DNA from: Salinibacter grassmerensis | GTDB lineage: Bacteria > Bacteroidota > Rhodothermia > Rhodothermales > Salinibacteraceae | Assembly (NCBI RefSeq): GCF_947077765.1 | Contig: NZ_CAMTTF010000001.1 | Coordinates: 594,818 to 658,817, forward strand | Direction: 5' to 3' | Length of the DNA: 64,000 bases | Part shown: piece after piece, positions 1 through 7,797 of the stretch | Position numbering within the stretch: position 1 is the first letter of the stretch | Layout of the letters: every line of letters starts with the position of its first letter | Made by a program: the position numbers and the translations under genes | The notes under the pieces: model-generated | The model's input: the letters and a program-made list of their open reading frames with translations, nothing else | What the model was told of the DNA's origin: nothing | The model's database searches: none

Positions 1-34
1 TGTTCACCATCGTCGCACTTCGTCCCACAGTCCC

Positions 35-1339
35 ATGCCGTTCAACTTCGACGTATACGAACGATCGGCGTACCGTGAGCCGGCCCCGATCGACCACGAC
101 AGCCCGTTCCAGTCCATGATGGAGCGGTTTGACGTGGCTGCCGAAATCCTTGAGCTCAGTCCCGGCTTCTACGATTATCTTTGCCGCCCGGCACGGATGC
201 ACGTGACGTCGATCCCCGTGGAGATGGACTCGGGCCGCGTGAAGGTCTTTGAAGGGTACCGGGTCATCCACAACAACGTCCTGGGGCCCAGCAAGGGCGG
301 CATCCGCTTCGCGCCGGACGTGACGCTCAACGAGGTGAAGGCGCTGGCCGGCTGGATGACGTGGAAGTGCTCGCTGGTGGACCTGCCCTTTGGCGGAGCG
401 AAGGGAGGCGTGTCGTGCAACCCGGAGGAGATGAGCCCGGGGGAGCTGGAACGCCTCACGCGCCGTTACACCGCCGATCTCTTCGACGTGTTTGGCCCGG
501 ACAAGGACATCCCGGCCCCCGACATGAACACGAACGAGCAAATCATGGCGTGGGTGCTGGACACGTACTCGATGCATGCCCGCCGGACCGAGAATGCCGT
601 CGTGACGGGCAAGCCCGTCGGGCTCGGGGGGTCAAAGGGGCGTCGGCAGGCCACCGGCCGGGGCGTGATGACCGTGACGCTCGCCGCGATGGAGCAGATC
701 GGCCTCGCGCCGGGCGACTGCACCGTGGCCGTCCAAGGCTTCGGCAACGTCGGGGCCACGGCTGCTGACCTGCTGGGCGAGCAGGGCTGCACCGTGGTGG
801 CCGTCAGCGACATTACGGGGGGGTACTACAACAAGGACGGGCTTGATCTGAAGGCGATGCAGGCCTACACGCAGCAGAATGGGGGCACGCTGGCGGGCTA
901 CGAGGAGGCGCAGCACATCACCAACGAAGAGCTTCTGACGCTCGACGTGGACGTCCTCGTGCCGGCGGCTAAGGAAGATCAAATTGACCGCGAGATCGCC
1001 GAGGGCCTTGGCGCCCGGATCGTAGTGGAGGGGGCGAACGGGCCCACCCATCCCGAAGCTGACGAAGTGCTGGCGGAAAAGGAGGTGCTCGTCATCCCGG
1101 ACATCCTGGCGAATGCAGGGGGCGTGACGGCGTCGTACTTCGAATGGGTGCAGAACCGACAGGGCTTCTTCTGGACCGAGGAGGAGGTGAATCGCCGCCT
1201 CGACCGGATGATGGGGGAGGCGTTCGACAAGGTCTACACGGCGGCGGACGAATACGACGTGTCCCTCCGCATCGCGGCGTACGTGGTTGGGATCCGACGG
1301 GTGGCCGAGGCGCTTCGGATGCGCGGGATCTACGCGTAG
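35..1339 (+). CDS. gdhA: Glu/Leu/Phe/Val dehydrogenase family, probable glutamate dehydrogenase
   Basis: Cytosolic enzyme of the amino-acid dehydrogenase family, predicted to interconvert glutamate and 2-oxoglutarate plus ammonia with NAD(P)H. It is 434 aa, the usual length for hexameric GDHs of this subfamily. The substrate-binding domain comes first and carries the signature PFGGAKGG, with the key lysine at K123; the NAD(P)-binding Rossmann domain follows with GFGNVG at about residues 236-241. The ATG at 35 is the first in-frame start after the window edge and fits the family's N-terminus. Coenzyme preference and exact amino-acid substrate cannot be read from sequence alone; leucine dehydrogenase is less likely because of the length and the N-terminal block. 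Confidence 0.93.
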   Translation: MPFNFDVYERSAYREPAPIDHDSPFQSMMERFDVAAEILELSPGFYDYLCRPARMHVTSIPVEMDSGRVKVFEGYRVIHNNVLGPSKGGIRFAPDVTLNEVKALAGWMTWKCSLVDLPFGGAKGGVSCNPEEMSPGELERLTRRYTADLFDVFGPDKDIPAPDMNTNEQIMAWVLDTYSMHARRTENAVVTGKPVGLGGSKGRRQATGRGVMTVTLAAMEQIGLAPGDCTVAVQGFGNVGATAADLLGEQGCTVVAVSDITGGYYNKDGLDLKAMQAYTQQNGGTLAGYEEAQHITNEELLTLDVDVLVPAAKEDQIDREIAEGLGARIVVEGANGPTHPEADEVLAEKEVLVIPDILANAGGVTASYFEWVQNRQGFFWTEEEVNRRLDRMMGEAFDKVYTAADEYDVSLRIAAYVVGIRRVAEALRMRGIYA

Positions 1340-1384
1340 AGGACGAACCGATCCCCCAACTGCGCAGTTCTCTGGCCTCGATTG

Positions 1385-3367
1385 ATGGGCGTGATGACGA
1401 TAGACGGACCGCCGGTGTCGAGTAGTAGCGGGTGTTGCTGGAGTGGAGACATCGGGAGGGGGCGGCTCGCCGTTGGGAGTGTCTTGGGACTGCTGGTTGG
1501 CCTTCTCGTGTCCTGTGCCAATCCGCAGGCCCCAAGTGGGGGGCCGAGAGACAGCACGCCGCCCTCGGTCGTCGAGACGCGCCCCGTGCGCGACACCGTT
1601 GACGTGTCCACGGACGCGGAGGCGCTGCGCGTCGAGTTTTCGGAGTACGTCGAGCGAAGCACCCTCTCGCAGTCGCTTTCGATCACCCCGACCTTCGAGC
1701 AACGTCCCCAGTTTAGCTGGGACGGACAGGCGGTCGAAATTCAATTTCCGTCCGCCCTTCGCGACAGCACGACGTACATCTTTACGTTCGATACGAACCT
1801 GAGCGACGCCCGCGGCGTCTCGCTCGAAACCCCGATCACGGTGGCGTTTTCGACGGGGGAGCGCATCAATCGGGGCCAGATTGAAGGACGTGTCGTAGAT
1901 GGCCGGGAGGGCACCACCCAGCAGGGCGTGGATGTGTTCGCGTACGCCCTGCCATCGGGAGCGGGGGCCGTTCGGCCGCTGCCCGATGCGCCCGGCTACC
2001 GCACGCAGACGGGCGAGGGGGGGCGCTTTTCGTTCGACTACATGCGAGAAGGGCCCTACTACGTCCTGGCCCTCCGTGACAACAACCGCAACCGCCAGCC
2101 CGATTTCCAAGAGCCCGTTGCCGTACCGCCCCGGCTGTCGATTCGGGCCGACAGTGGGGCCGCGGCGGTGCCGGTGCCCTGGCTTCTGGCTCGACGTGAC
2201 ACGACTGGCCCGCAACTCCAGCAGGTACGGCCGGTGAGTCAGCGGCGCCTGCGCCTGCGCTTTGACGAGCCGGTGCGACTCGGGACGCAGGCGCCAGGGG
2301 ATTGGGCCCCGCAGGACTCGGCCACCGGCGCGCCCGTGCCGGTCCAGGGAGTGTACAACGCCCCCAACCGCCCGACTGCGGTCGTGGTGCGCACGGACTC
2401 GATGCCCGACGCACGCCACGTCCTGCCGCTGCGAGAGGGAGCGGTGGTGGATACTTTGGGGCAGCCGTTGCAGCCGGACACGGTCCGGTTCGGAGCAGCC
2501 ACGCAGGCCGATACCCTGCGCACACGGTTCCGAGAATTTGTGCCGACCGGCCTGGGGCAAGATTCGACGGGCGCCCGCCCGGTCCTGCCGAGTGTGCGGC
2601 CGGGCGTCCGGTTTAATCAGGCCCCGGACAGTGCGGCGCTGCGGGAGGGGATCAGCGTCCAGGACACCACCGGCGCCCCCCGGTCATTTTCGTTTGCGAC
2701 CGACGATGGCACTACCTACCGACTTCGGCTCGACCCGCCCCTTTCTTCGGGGCAGGTCATTGACGTGAGGGTGGTGGGGGGCGTATTTGCCCAGCCCGAC
2801 ACGACCGTTCGTCGTCGCTTCCGGCGCGTCACCGGCCGGGTGCTCGGTGGGCTTGCGGGTCGTGTCCGCGTTGCCGACACGACGCGTGCATCGGAAGAGG
2901 CGGGGAGAGTGGAGGCAGACCCCCCGGCGGCCCGCCCGTCCCCCGTCCGTGCCGATTCGGTTCGGGCCGACTCTCTCACCGCCTCAGAGGACTCGCTAAA
3001 GGCGCAGCGGGACGAGACGCCCCCGGATTCGCTGCTAGATGGCGGCCCCGTCGCGGTTGACCTGACGGCGGTCAAGTCCTCTATTCCGGTGGCGCCCCGC
3101 CGACTGACCACGCTGCCCGATAGTCTGTTTGAGTTTACAGAGCTGCCGAAGGGGCGGTATCGGTTCCGGGCGTATCTGGACCGCAACGAGAATGGACGGT
3201 GGGACAGGGGCCAGATTCAGCCGTACGTGCCCGCGGAGCCGGCAACCTGGTTGCGAGAGCCGTTGGAGGCGCGCCCCCGATGGACGACGGAGCTACCGGC
3301 CCCGTTGCGGATTCCGGTGCTCGCGCCGGCGCCCGACACGTCCGGACCCGCCGGGCAAACCCGCTGA
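1385..3367 (+). CDS. Ig-like domain (SbsA/Big_5 type) outer-membrane lipoprotein
   Basis: Predicted secreted lipoprotein of about 660 aa. A hydrophobic stretch ends in the lipobox LLVSC with the lipidated cysteine near residue 44, followed by NPQAPSGGPRDSTPPSV, which is typical of Bacteroidota lipoproteins that begin with a bacterial Ig-like domain. Residues around 60-150 form the Ig-like unit; further beta-rich segments follow, including a carboxypeptidase-regulatory-like stretch (residues 165-230) and a C-terminal piece containing a calcium-motif-like DRNENGRWDRG. The pre-signal region is unusually long, so the true start may lie downstream of the ATG at 1385, although no better ATG is visible. 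Function is unknown; a structural or surface role is likely. Confidence 0.75.
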   Translation: MGVMTIDGPPVSSSSGCCWSGDIGRGRLAVGSVLGLLVGLLVSCANPQAPSGGPRDSTPPSVVETRPVRDTVDVSTDAEALRVEFSEYVERSTLSQSLSITPTFEQRPQFSWDGQAVEIQFPSALRDSTTYIFTFDTNLSDARGVSLETPITVAFSTGERINRGQIEGRVVDGREGTTQQGVDVFAYALPSGAGAVRPLPDAPGYRTQTGEGGRFSFDYMREGPYYVLALRDNNRNRQPDFQEPVAVPPRLSIRADSGAAAVPVPWLLARRDTTGPQLQQVRPVSQRRLRLRFDEPVRLGTQAPGDWAPQDSATGAPVPVQGVYNAPNRPTAVVVRTDSMPDARHVLPLREGAVVDTLGQPLQPDTVRFGAATQADTLRTRFREFVPTGLGQDSTGARPVLPSVRPGVRFNQAPDSAALREGISVQDTTGAPRSFSFATDDGTTYRLRLDPPLSSGQVIDVRVVGGVFAQPDTTVRRRFRRVTGRVLGGLAGRVRVADTTRASEEAGRVEADPPAARPSPVRADSVRADSLTASEDSLKAQRDETPPDSLLDGGPVAVDLTAVKSSIPVAPRRLTTLPDSLFEFTELPKGRYRFRAYLDRNENGRWDRGQIQPYVPAEPATWLREPLEARPRWTTELPAPLRIPVLAPAPDTSGPAGQTR

Positions 3368-3410
3368 GACGACCTTTGAACGATCGATTGAATGCGACTC
3401 GCTGTTCGAA

Positions 3411-5042
3411 ATGATGGCTTCGTCCGACGCTGAATCGCTGTGCACGCCTGCCCTCACGGCCGATGCCATGCGGGCGGCCGACCGCTACACGATTGACGAG
3501 TACGGCCTGCCCAGCTTTACGCTCATGGAGACGGCCGGCCGCGGCTGTGCCGAGCACATTCAGGACGCCTATGGGCCCCTGGAGAATGAGGCCGTGGTGG
3601 TGCTCTGCGGAAAGGGCAACAACGGGGGGGACGGGCTCGTCGTGGCGCGGCACCTCTTGATTGAGGGGACGCGGGTGCACGTCGTCCTAGCGAGTGCCCC
3701 CGATGCACTGAGCGACGACGCGGCCCACAACCTGTCGCTGCTGCGACAACTTGAGGCGAATGGGACGGCCGGGGAGCGACTGACGATCGGCACCCTGGAG
3801 GGCCTAAACGCGCTGACGGAGGCGGTGGCGCCGCTTCGGCCGTGCCTCTATGTCGACGCGCTCCTGGGCACGGGTCTCACGAGTGACGTGCGGGAGCCTA
3901 TTCGGGGCCTCGTCACGTGGGTTAATGAGCGTGAGGTCCCCACGGTCGCCCTCGATGTGCCCACTGGCCTCCACAGCGACACCGGAGCGGTGCTCGGCGT
4001 GGCCGTCCGGGCCGACCGTACGGTGACGATGGCCGCGCCAAAGGTGGGGCTGCGGGTCGGGGAGGGACCCACGCGGGCCGGCACAGTCGAGGTGGTCGAC
4101 ATTGGCATGCCTCCCTTCGTGCTCGACCGTGCCGCGGAGAAGACCGGCTGTGCGCGAGAGACAACGGACGCGGCCGTGCAGGCGTGGTGGCCGGCGCGGG
4201 AAGACGACGCGTACAAGTACAGTGTCGGCACGGCCCTGGTCATTGGGGGAGCGCCCCAGTTTACAGGGGCGCCGGTTATGGCGGCGAAGGCGGCGGGGCG
4301 CAGCGGCGCCGGGTACGTGCGGTGTGCCGGGCCGGAGACCATCCACTCAACGCTTGCCGGTGCCCTCACGACGATTCCTACACTCCCGCTCCCGACCGCG
4401 GACGGCAACGGCATCGATCCCGACGCGGCCCCTGATGCACTGGCCGACGCCGCGGACACTGCGGATGCCCTTCTCGTGGGGCCGGGCCTTGGGCGCGCCC
4501 CGGGAACGGCGCAGTTCGTGCGACGACTGGTGCGGACGGCCGACACGCCCCTCGTCCTCGACGCCGACGGCCTCAACGCACTGTCCGGCCACATCGACGA
4601 GCTGGCCGGTCAGCGGCAGGCCCCGTGGGTCCTGACGCCGCACGCCGGTGAATTTCGGCGCCTTGCCGGGGAGGAGGGGACCCTCACGGACCGGGTGCGC
4701 GTCGCGCAAACCTACGCAGAGCGGTGGGACGCCGTGTGCCTGCTGAAAGGCATGCCAAGCGTCGTCGCCGGGCCGGGCGGTCGGACTTTCCTCGGAAGCA
4801 TTACCACGCCGGCCCTGGCGACGGCGGGCACGGGCGACGTCCTGGCCGGTCAGTGCGTGGGGCTCATGGCCCAGGGAGTGTCGCCGCTCAACGCTGCCGC
4901 TGCGGCCCTGCACGTAGGGGGGGCTGCGGCCGAGCGCTACGGGGCCACCCACGATCCCCGGTCGATGGTGGCGACCGATCTGCTCGACACGATTCCCCGT
5001 GTGGCCGCCGAACGGTTTGGGGACGGGCATCGGCAGAACTGA
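3411..5042 (+). CDS. nnr: Bifunctional NAD(P)H-hydrate epimerase / ADP-dependent NAD(P)H-hydrate dehydratase
   Basis: Metabolite-repair enzyme. The N-terminal YjeF domain (about residues 1-230) epimerises damaged NAD(P)HX, and the C-terminal ribokinase-like domain dehydrates the S form back to NAD(P)H using ADP. Visible motifs are TLMETAGRG and LCGKGNNGGDGLVVARHL in the epimerase half; the dehydratase half has VIGGAPQFTGAPVMAAKAA, VLDADGLNAL, LTPHAGEF and TAGTGDVLAG. The 543-aa length fits the fused bacterial form. The ATG at 3411 (MMASSD) is preferred because residues upstream in the same frame overlap the preceding lipoprotein gene and resemble nothing. It lies 43 bp after that gene. Confidence 0.95.
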   Translation: MMASSDAESLCTPALTADAMRAADRYTIDEYGLPSFTLMETAGRGCAEHIQDAYGPLENEAVVVLCGKGNNGGDGLVVARHLLIEGTRVHVVLASAPDALSDDAAHNLSLLRQLEANGTAGERLTIGTLEGLNALTEAVAPLRPCLYVDALLGTGLTSDVREPIRGLVTWVNEREVPTVALDVPTGLHSDTGAVLGVAVRADRTVTMAAPKVGLRVGEGPTRAGTVEVVDIGMPPFVLDRAAEKTGCARETTDAAVQAWWPAREDDAYKYSVGTALVIGGAPQFTGAPVMAAKAAGRSGAGYVRCAGPETIHSTLAGALTTIPTLPLPTADGNGIDPDAAPDALADAADTADALLVGPGLGRAPGTAQFVRRLVRTADTPLVLDADGLNALSGHIDELAGQRQAPWVLTPHAGEFRRLAGEEGTLTDRVRVAQTYAERWDAVCLLKGMPSVVAGPGGRTFLGSITTPALATAGTGDVLAGQCVGLMAQGVSPLNAAAAALHVGGAAAERYGATHDPRSMVATDLLDTIPRVAAERFGDGHRQN

Positions 5043-5090
5043 ATCGATCTCTTCTCCTGCAATCCCTTTGCACTCATACGTTCCCGCCCG

Positions 5091-5504
5091 ATGCGTATTT
5101 TGTCGTCGCTCCGAACTGTTCACTACCGCCTACTTGCGGCGCTCTGGACGGTGGGGATTCTCGTTGCGCTGACCCTCCCCACCGGCAGCATGCCGGACGC
5201 GCAGACCACTGGCCTCGACAAGGTCGTGCACGCAGGGCTCTTTGCTGGATTCGGGATTCTCTGGCTGCGGGGCCTGTGCCCACCGGACACCGAAAGGCTC
5301 TCGGCGTGCTTCCGTCGGCGCGGCGGGTTGTTCTTTGTCGGAGGGCTGCTATTTGCGGTGGGGACGGAGGTCTACCAACAACTGCTGCCCATCCGGCGGA
5401 TGGCGGACCCCTACGACGTCACAGCGGACCTCCTTGGATTCGGCGTTGCATTTCTAGGATACTACGTCTACCATGTGCGCCGGACTGACCGAGCATCGGC
5501 CTGA
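5091..5504 (+). CDS. VanZ-like family small membrane protein
   Basis: Small integral membrane protein of 137 aa with about four hydrophobic segments. The first helix is followed by LPTGSMPDAQTTGLDKVVHA, which matches the VanZ-like family pattern in which a conserved DK-x2-H (here DKVVH) follows helix 1. The last helix, near FLGYYVYHV, is also typical. VanZ itself gives low-level teicoplanin resistance in enterococci, but family members outside that setting have no defined role. It starts 48 bp after nnr and could be co-transcribed with it. Confidence 0.8.
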   Translation: MRILSSLRTVHYRLLAALWTVGILVALTLPTGSMPDAQTTGLDKVVHAGLFAGFGILWLRGLCPPDTERLSACFRRRGGLFFVGGLLFAVGTEVYQQLLPIRRMADPYDVTADLLGFGVAFLGYYVYHVRRTDRASA

Positions 5505-5545
5505 GCCGTGACGATACGCTGGGGGCAGGCTGGTCGGAGTCCTCT

Positions 5546-5578
5546 GAGGTGGTAAACACCCATTACCAAGAGCACCTC
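5546..5578 (+). promoter_or_regulatory. Nested stem-loop between the VanZ-like gene and tonB
   Basis: GAGGT followed directly by GGTAA pairs, across a 7-nt loop, with TTACC and then, after a 6-nt bulge (AAGAGC), with ACCTC. The structure gives a bulged hairpin of ten base pairs starting 41 bp after the VanZ-like stop codon. There is no T-tract, so it is a poor intrinsic terminator; it could be part of the tonB leader or a protein-binding site. Confidence 0.35.
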
Positions 5579-5617
5579 AAAGATGAAACATCGAGGAAGG
5601 GTCGATGTAGCTCTTCT

Positions 5618-5636
5618 TGTGACACGCGTTATCACA
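5618..5636. promoter_or_regulatory. Inverted repeat TGTGA-N9-TCACA upstream of tonB
   Basis: Half-sites TGTGA (5618-5622) and TCACA (5632-5636) are the half-sites recognised by CRP/FNR-superfamily regulators, but the spacer is 9 nt rather than the usual 6. It lies 60 bp upstream of the tonB start. This is a weak candidate operator only. Confidence 0.25.
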
Positions 5637-5696
5637 TGAAGCAGCCGTGTATCCGCGCGGCGGCGTTTGCACTGTCTCACAATAAGGTAATCCACC

Positions 5697-6356
5697 ATGG
5701 CCCTGCGCAAGAAAGAAGGGGCGGATCTACGCAAACAGTACCCGCTGTACGTAGAGATCGGCCTGGTTCTCTCGCTCACGCTCCTCATCGTGGCCTTTCG
5801 GGCCGATTTCTCGAACGAGAGTTCGTTCCAGGTCCAGATGGAGGAGCAGGAAACCGTGGACATGAAGCAGATCCAGCAGACCCAGCAGGAGAAGGAGCCA
5901 CCGCCGCCGCCGAAGCCGCCGGTTCCCCAGGAGGTGCCAAACAATGAGGTAATCGAAAATGAGACCGACTTCGACGCCTCGCTCGACATGGACGAGCGGC
6001 TGGATACCAGTCAAGGCCCGCCCGACGACGAGGAAGAAGAGGAGGAGGAAGAGCAGGAGATCTTCATGGTCGTTGAGAACCAGCCAGAGCTGGTCGGCGG
6101 CATGAGGGCACTCCAACAGTCGGTCGAGTACCCTGAGTTCGCGAAGAAGGCGGGGATCGAGGGGCGCGTAATCGTCCAGTTTGTCGTAGACGAGCAGGGC
6201 AACGTGCGGGACCCGAGTGTGACGCGTGGTGTCCACAAGCTTCTCAACCAGGAAGCCGTCAAGGCCGTCAAGGAGCAAAGCTTCAAGCCGGGGAAACAGC
6301 GTGGTCAGGCCGTGAAGGTCCAGATGTCACTTCCCGTGACGTTCCGGCTTCAGTAG
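5697..6356 (+). CDS. tonB: Energy transducer TonB
   Basis: Inner-membrane protein of 219 aa that would transmit proton-motive force to TonB-dependent outer-membrane receptors. A single N-terminal transmembrane helix spans residues 18-35. The periplasmic linker has a proline run (residues 68-78) and then an unusual acidic run of Asp/Glu (110-121). The TonB C-terminal domain spans about 135-219, with YPEFAKKAGIEGRVIVQFVV and a final VTFRLQ. The acidic linker suits a high-salt periplasm. No exbB or exbD is adjacent, so partners must be encoded elsewhere. AAGGT lies 11 nt before the ATG and may act as a weak ribosome-binding site. The gene ends in a clear intrinsic terminator. Confidence 0.9.
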   Translation: MALRKKEGADLRKQYPLYVEIGLVLSLTLLIVAFRADFSNESSFQVQMEEQETVDMKQIQQTQQEKEPPPPPKPPVPQEVPNNEVIENETDFDASLDMDERLDTSQGPPDDEEEEEEEEQEIFMVVENQPELVGGMRALQQSVEYPEFAKKAGIEGRVIVQFVVDEQGNVRDPSVTRGVHKLLNQEAVKAVKEQSFKPGKQRGQAVKVQMSLPVTFRLQ

Positions 6357-6389
6357 CGCGTCCCCCGACTTTCGGTTAATCCGTTTGAG

Positions 6390-6426
6390 CGCGCACCGTG
6401 GGAATGCCCGCGGTGCGCGTTTTTGT
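6390..6426 (+). terminator. Intrinsic terminator of tonB
   Basis: CGCGCACCG (6390-6398) pairs with CGGTGCGCG (6411-6419) and is followed at once by a T-rich tail TTTTTTGTT. The nine GC-rich base pairs plus U-tract make a textbook Rho-independent terminator for the plus strand, 34 bp past the tonB stop, protecting the convergent rpiA gene. Confidence 0.9.
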
Positions 6427-6466
6427 TGGGGGCTGCGTGACTGACGCGGGTCGTCACGGTCACGGG

Positions 6467-7162
6467 CTAGGACACCGAGTGGTGATCTACCGACTCGTCG
6501 GGATGTCCCACAAGGACGTCGGTGGCCATGTCTAGGAACAGGCCGTGGTCGAGCACGCCCGGGCGGTCGCAGAGCTGGCGGTTGAGGTCGCCGGGGTTAT
6601 CGATGCCGTCAGAAAACCGTGCGTCAATAATCCACAGGCCCTGATCGGTGACCACCGGGCCATCCTTTGCGTGGGCCGTGCGGAGCGTCGGCGTCGCCCC
6701 GGCTGTCTCCAGCGCGTTCATCACCGGCGTCGCGGCCATGGGGAGCACCTCCACGGGCACCGGAAACTGGGTGCCGAGCCGGTCCACCTCTTTCGTCGGG
6801 TCGACCAGCACCACGAACCGGTCGGCCTGGTGGGCCACCACCTTCTCGCGGGCGTGTGCCCCGCCGCCCCCCTTGATGAGGCGGAAGGCGCCGTCGACCT
6901 CATCGGCTCCATCGAGCGCAAGATCGAGGGTCGGGGTGTCGTCGAGTGAGGTGAGTGGGATGCCGTGGGTGCGGGCGCGACGCTCGGTGGCAAACGACGT
7001 AGGGACGCCCCGCACGTCGAGGTTCTCCTTCCGGATGCGGCGGCCGAGAAATTCGAGGGCGTACGCGGTGGTAGAGCCGGAGCCGAGGCCTATGCACATG
7101 CCGTCACGGACGAGTTGAACGGCGGCCCCGGCGGCGGCCTGCTTGGCGGTGTCGCGATCCAT
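6467..7162 (-). CDS. rpiA: Ribose-5-phosphate isomerase A
   Basis: Cytosolic enzyme of the non-oxidative pentose phosphate pathway, interconverting ribose 5-phosphate and ribulose 5-phosphate. It is 231 aa, the normal RpiA length. Motifs visible are the phosphate-binding GLGSGSTTAYALEFLG, DGADEVD, and IKGGGGAHAREKVVA. It is convergent with tonB and separated from it by the tonB terminator. On its own strand it follows the GNAT gene at a distance of about 110 bp. Confidence 0.95.
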   Translation of the reverse strand: MDRDTAKQAAAGAAVQLVRDGMCIGLGSGSTTAYALEFLGRRIRKENLDVRGVPTSFATERRARTHGIPLTSLDDTPTLDLALDGADEVDGAFRLIKGGGGAHAREKVVAHQADRFVVLVDPTKEVDRLGTQFPVPVEVLPMAATPVMNALETAGATPTLRTAHAKDGPVVTDQGLWIIDARFSDGIDNPGDLNRQLCDRPGVLDHGLFLDMATDVLVGHPDESVDHHSVS

Positions 7163-7271
7163 AGAAGCGGAGGTGAGTGGTGGGAGTATAGTTACGGAGA
7201 TGTATTGTGGAGAGGCCCGCGCGCTGCCTAGGACCTGATGTCCTCGACGCGGGGCCGGACCCGCCCAAGGG

Positions 7272-7763
7272 TTACGCCTCGTCGAAGGTCCAGGCGAAGC
7301 GAAGCCGGTAGTCCTCGTATTTGGCGCTGTAGCCGGCCCGAATCACCTCGAACCCTTCGTCGAGGCCGAGGACCGTCATCCCGGGGTGCTTGTTCGGAAA
7401 CGTATCGTACACGAATCGCTCGTAGCCGCGGCGGGCCACGACGTCGAGCATGTCGTAGAGAAGGGCCCGGGCAATGCCGTTGCGACGATGGGCGGGGTGG
7501 ACGCCGCCCTTGGCGCTGTAGAACGCGGCCTCGTTGAGCCGGTAGCCCAGCTTGAAGCCCACGTTGGTGCCGCCCGACCGGGCGAGCAGCATGAGCAGGT
7601 CGTCTCGCTCAAACGTCTCGATGATGTGGGCGTCGTCGAAGATAGCGACGTTGAGGCGGCGGATTGCATCAATCCGCTCCATGCCCACCTCCACGATTTC
7701 GAGGGGAACCTCGGCCACCTCGTGCGCCTCGGGCGAAGTAGAGTGCTCGTGCGGCGTCCTCAT
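7272..7763 (-). CDS. GNAT family N-acetyltransferase
   Basis: Single-domain GNAT acetyltransferase, 163 aa from the ATG at 7763. The acetyl-CoA-binding motif A is visible as GVHPAHRRNGIARALLYDML, preceded by the beta-strand NVGFKLGYRL. The motif resembles small-molecule or protein N-acetyltransferases; the substrate is unknown. An in-frame upstream start would overlap the helicase gene by 50 bp, so the ATG at 7763, 34 bp after the helicase stop, is preferred. It is probably co-transcribed with that helicase. Confidence 0.85.
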   Translation of the reverse strand: MRTPHEHSTSPEAHEVAEVPLEIVEVGMERIDAIRRLNVAIFDDAHIIETFERDDLLMLLARSGGTNVGFKLGYRLNEAAFYSAKGGVHPAHRRNGIARALLYDMLDVVARRGYERFVYDTFPNKHPGMTVLGLDEGFEVIRAGYSAKYEDYRLRFAWTFDEA

Positions 7764-7797
7764 GATGAAGCGATCGGGGCGGTCAGAAGCGGGTTGG

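Noticed and set aside
632-2560. 642-codon open frame on the minus strand opposite gdhA and the Ig-like lipoprotein
   Set aside because: GC-rich shadow frame; Arg/His/Pro/Gly-rich product with no family features, while the opposite strand carries clear protein families.
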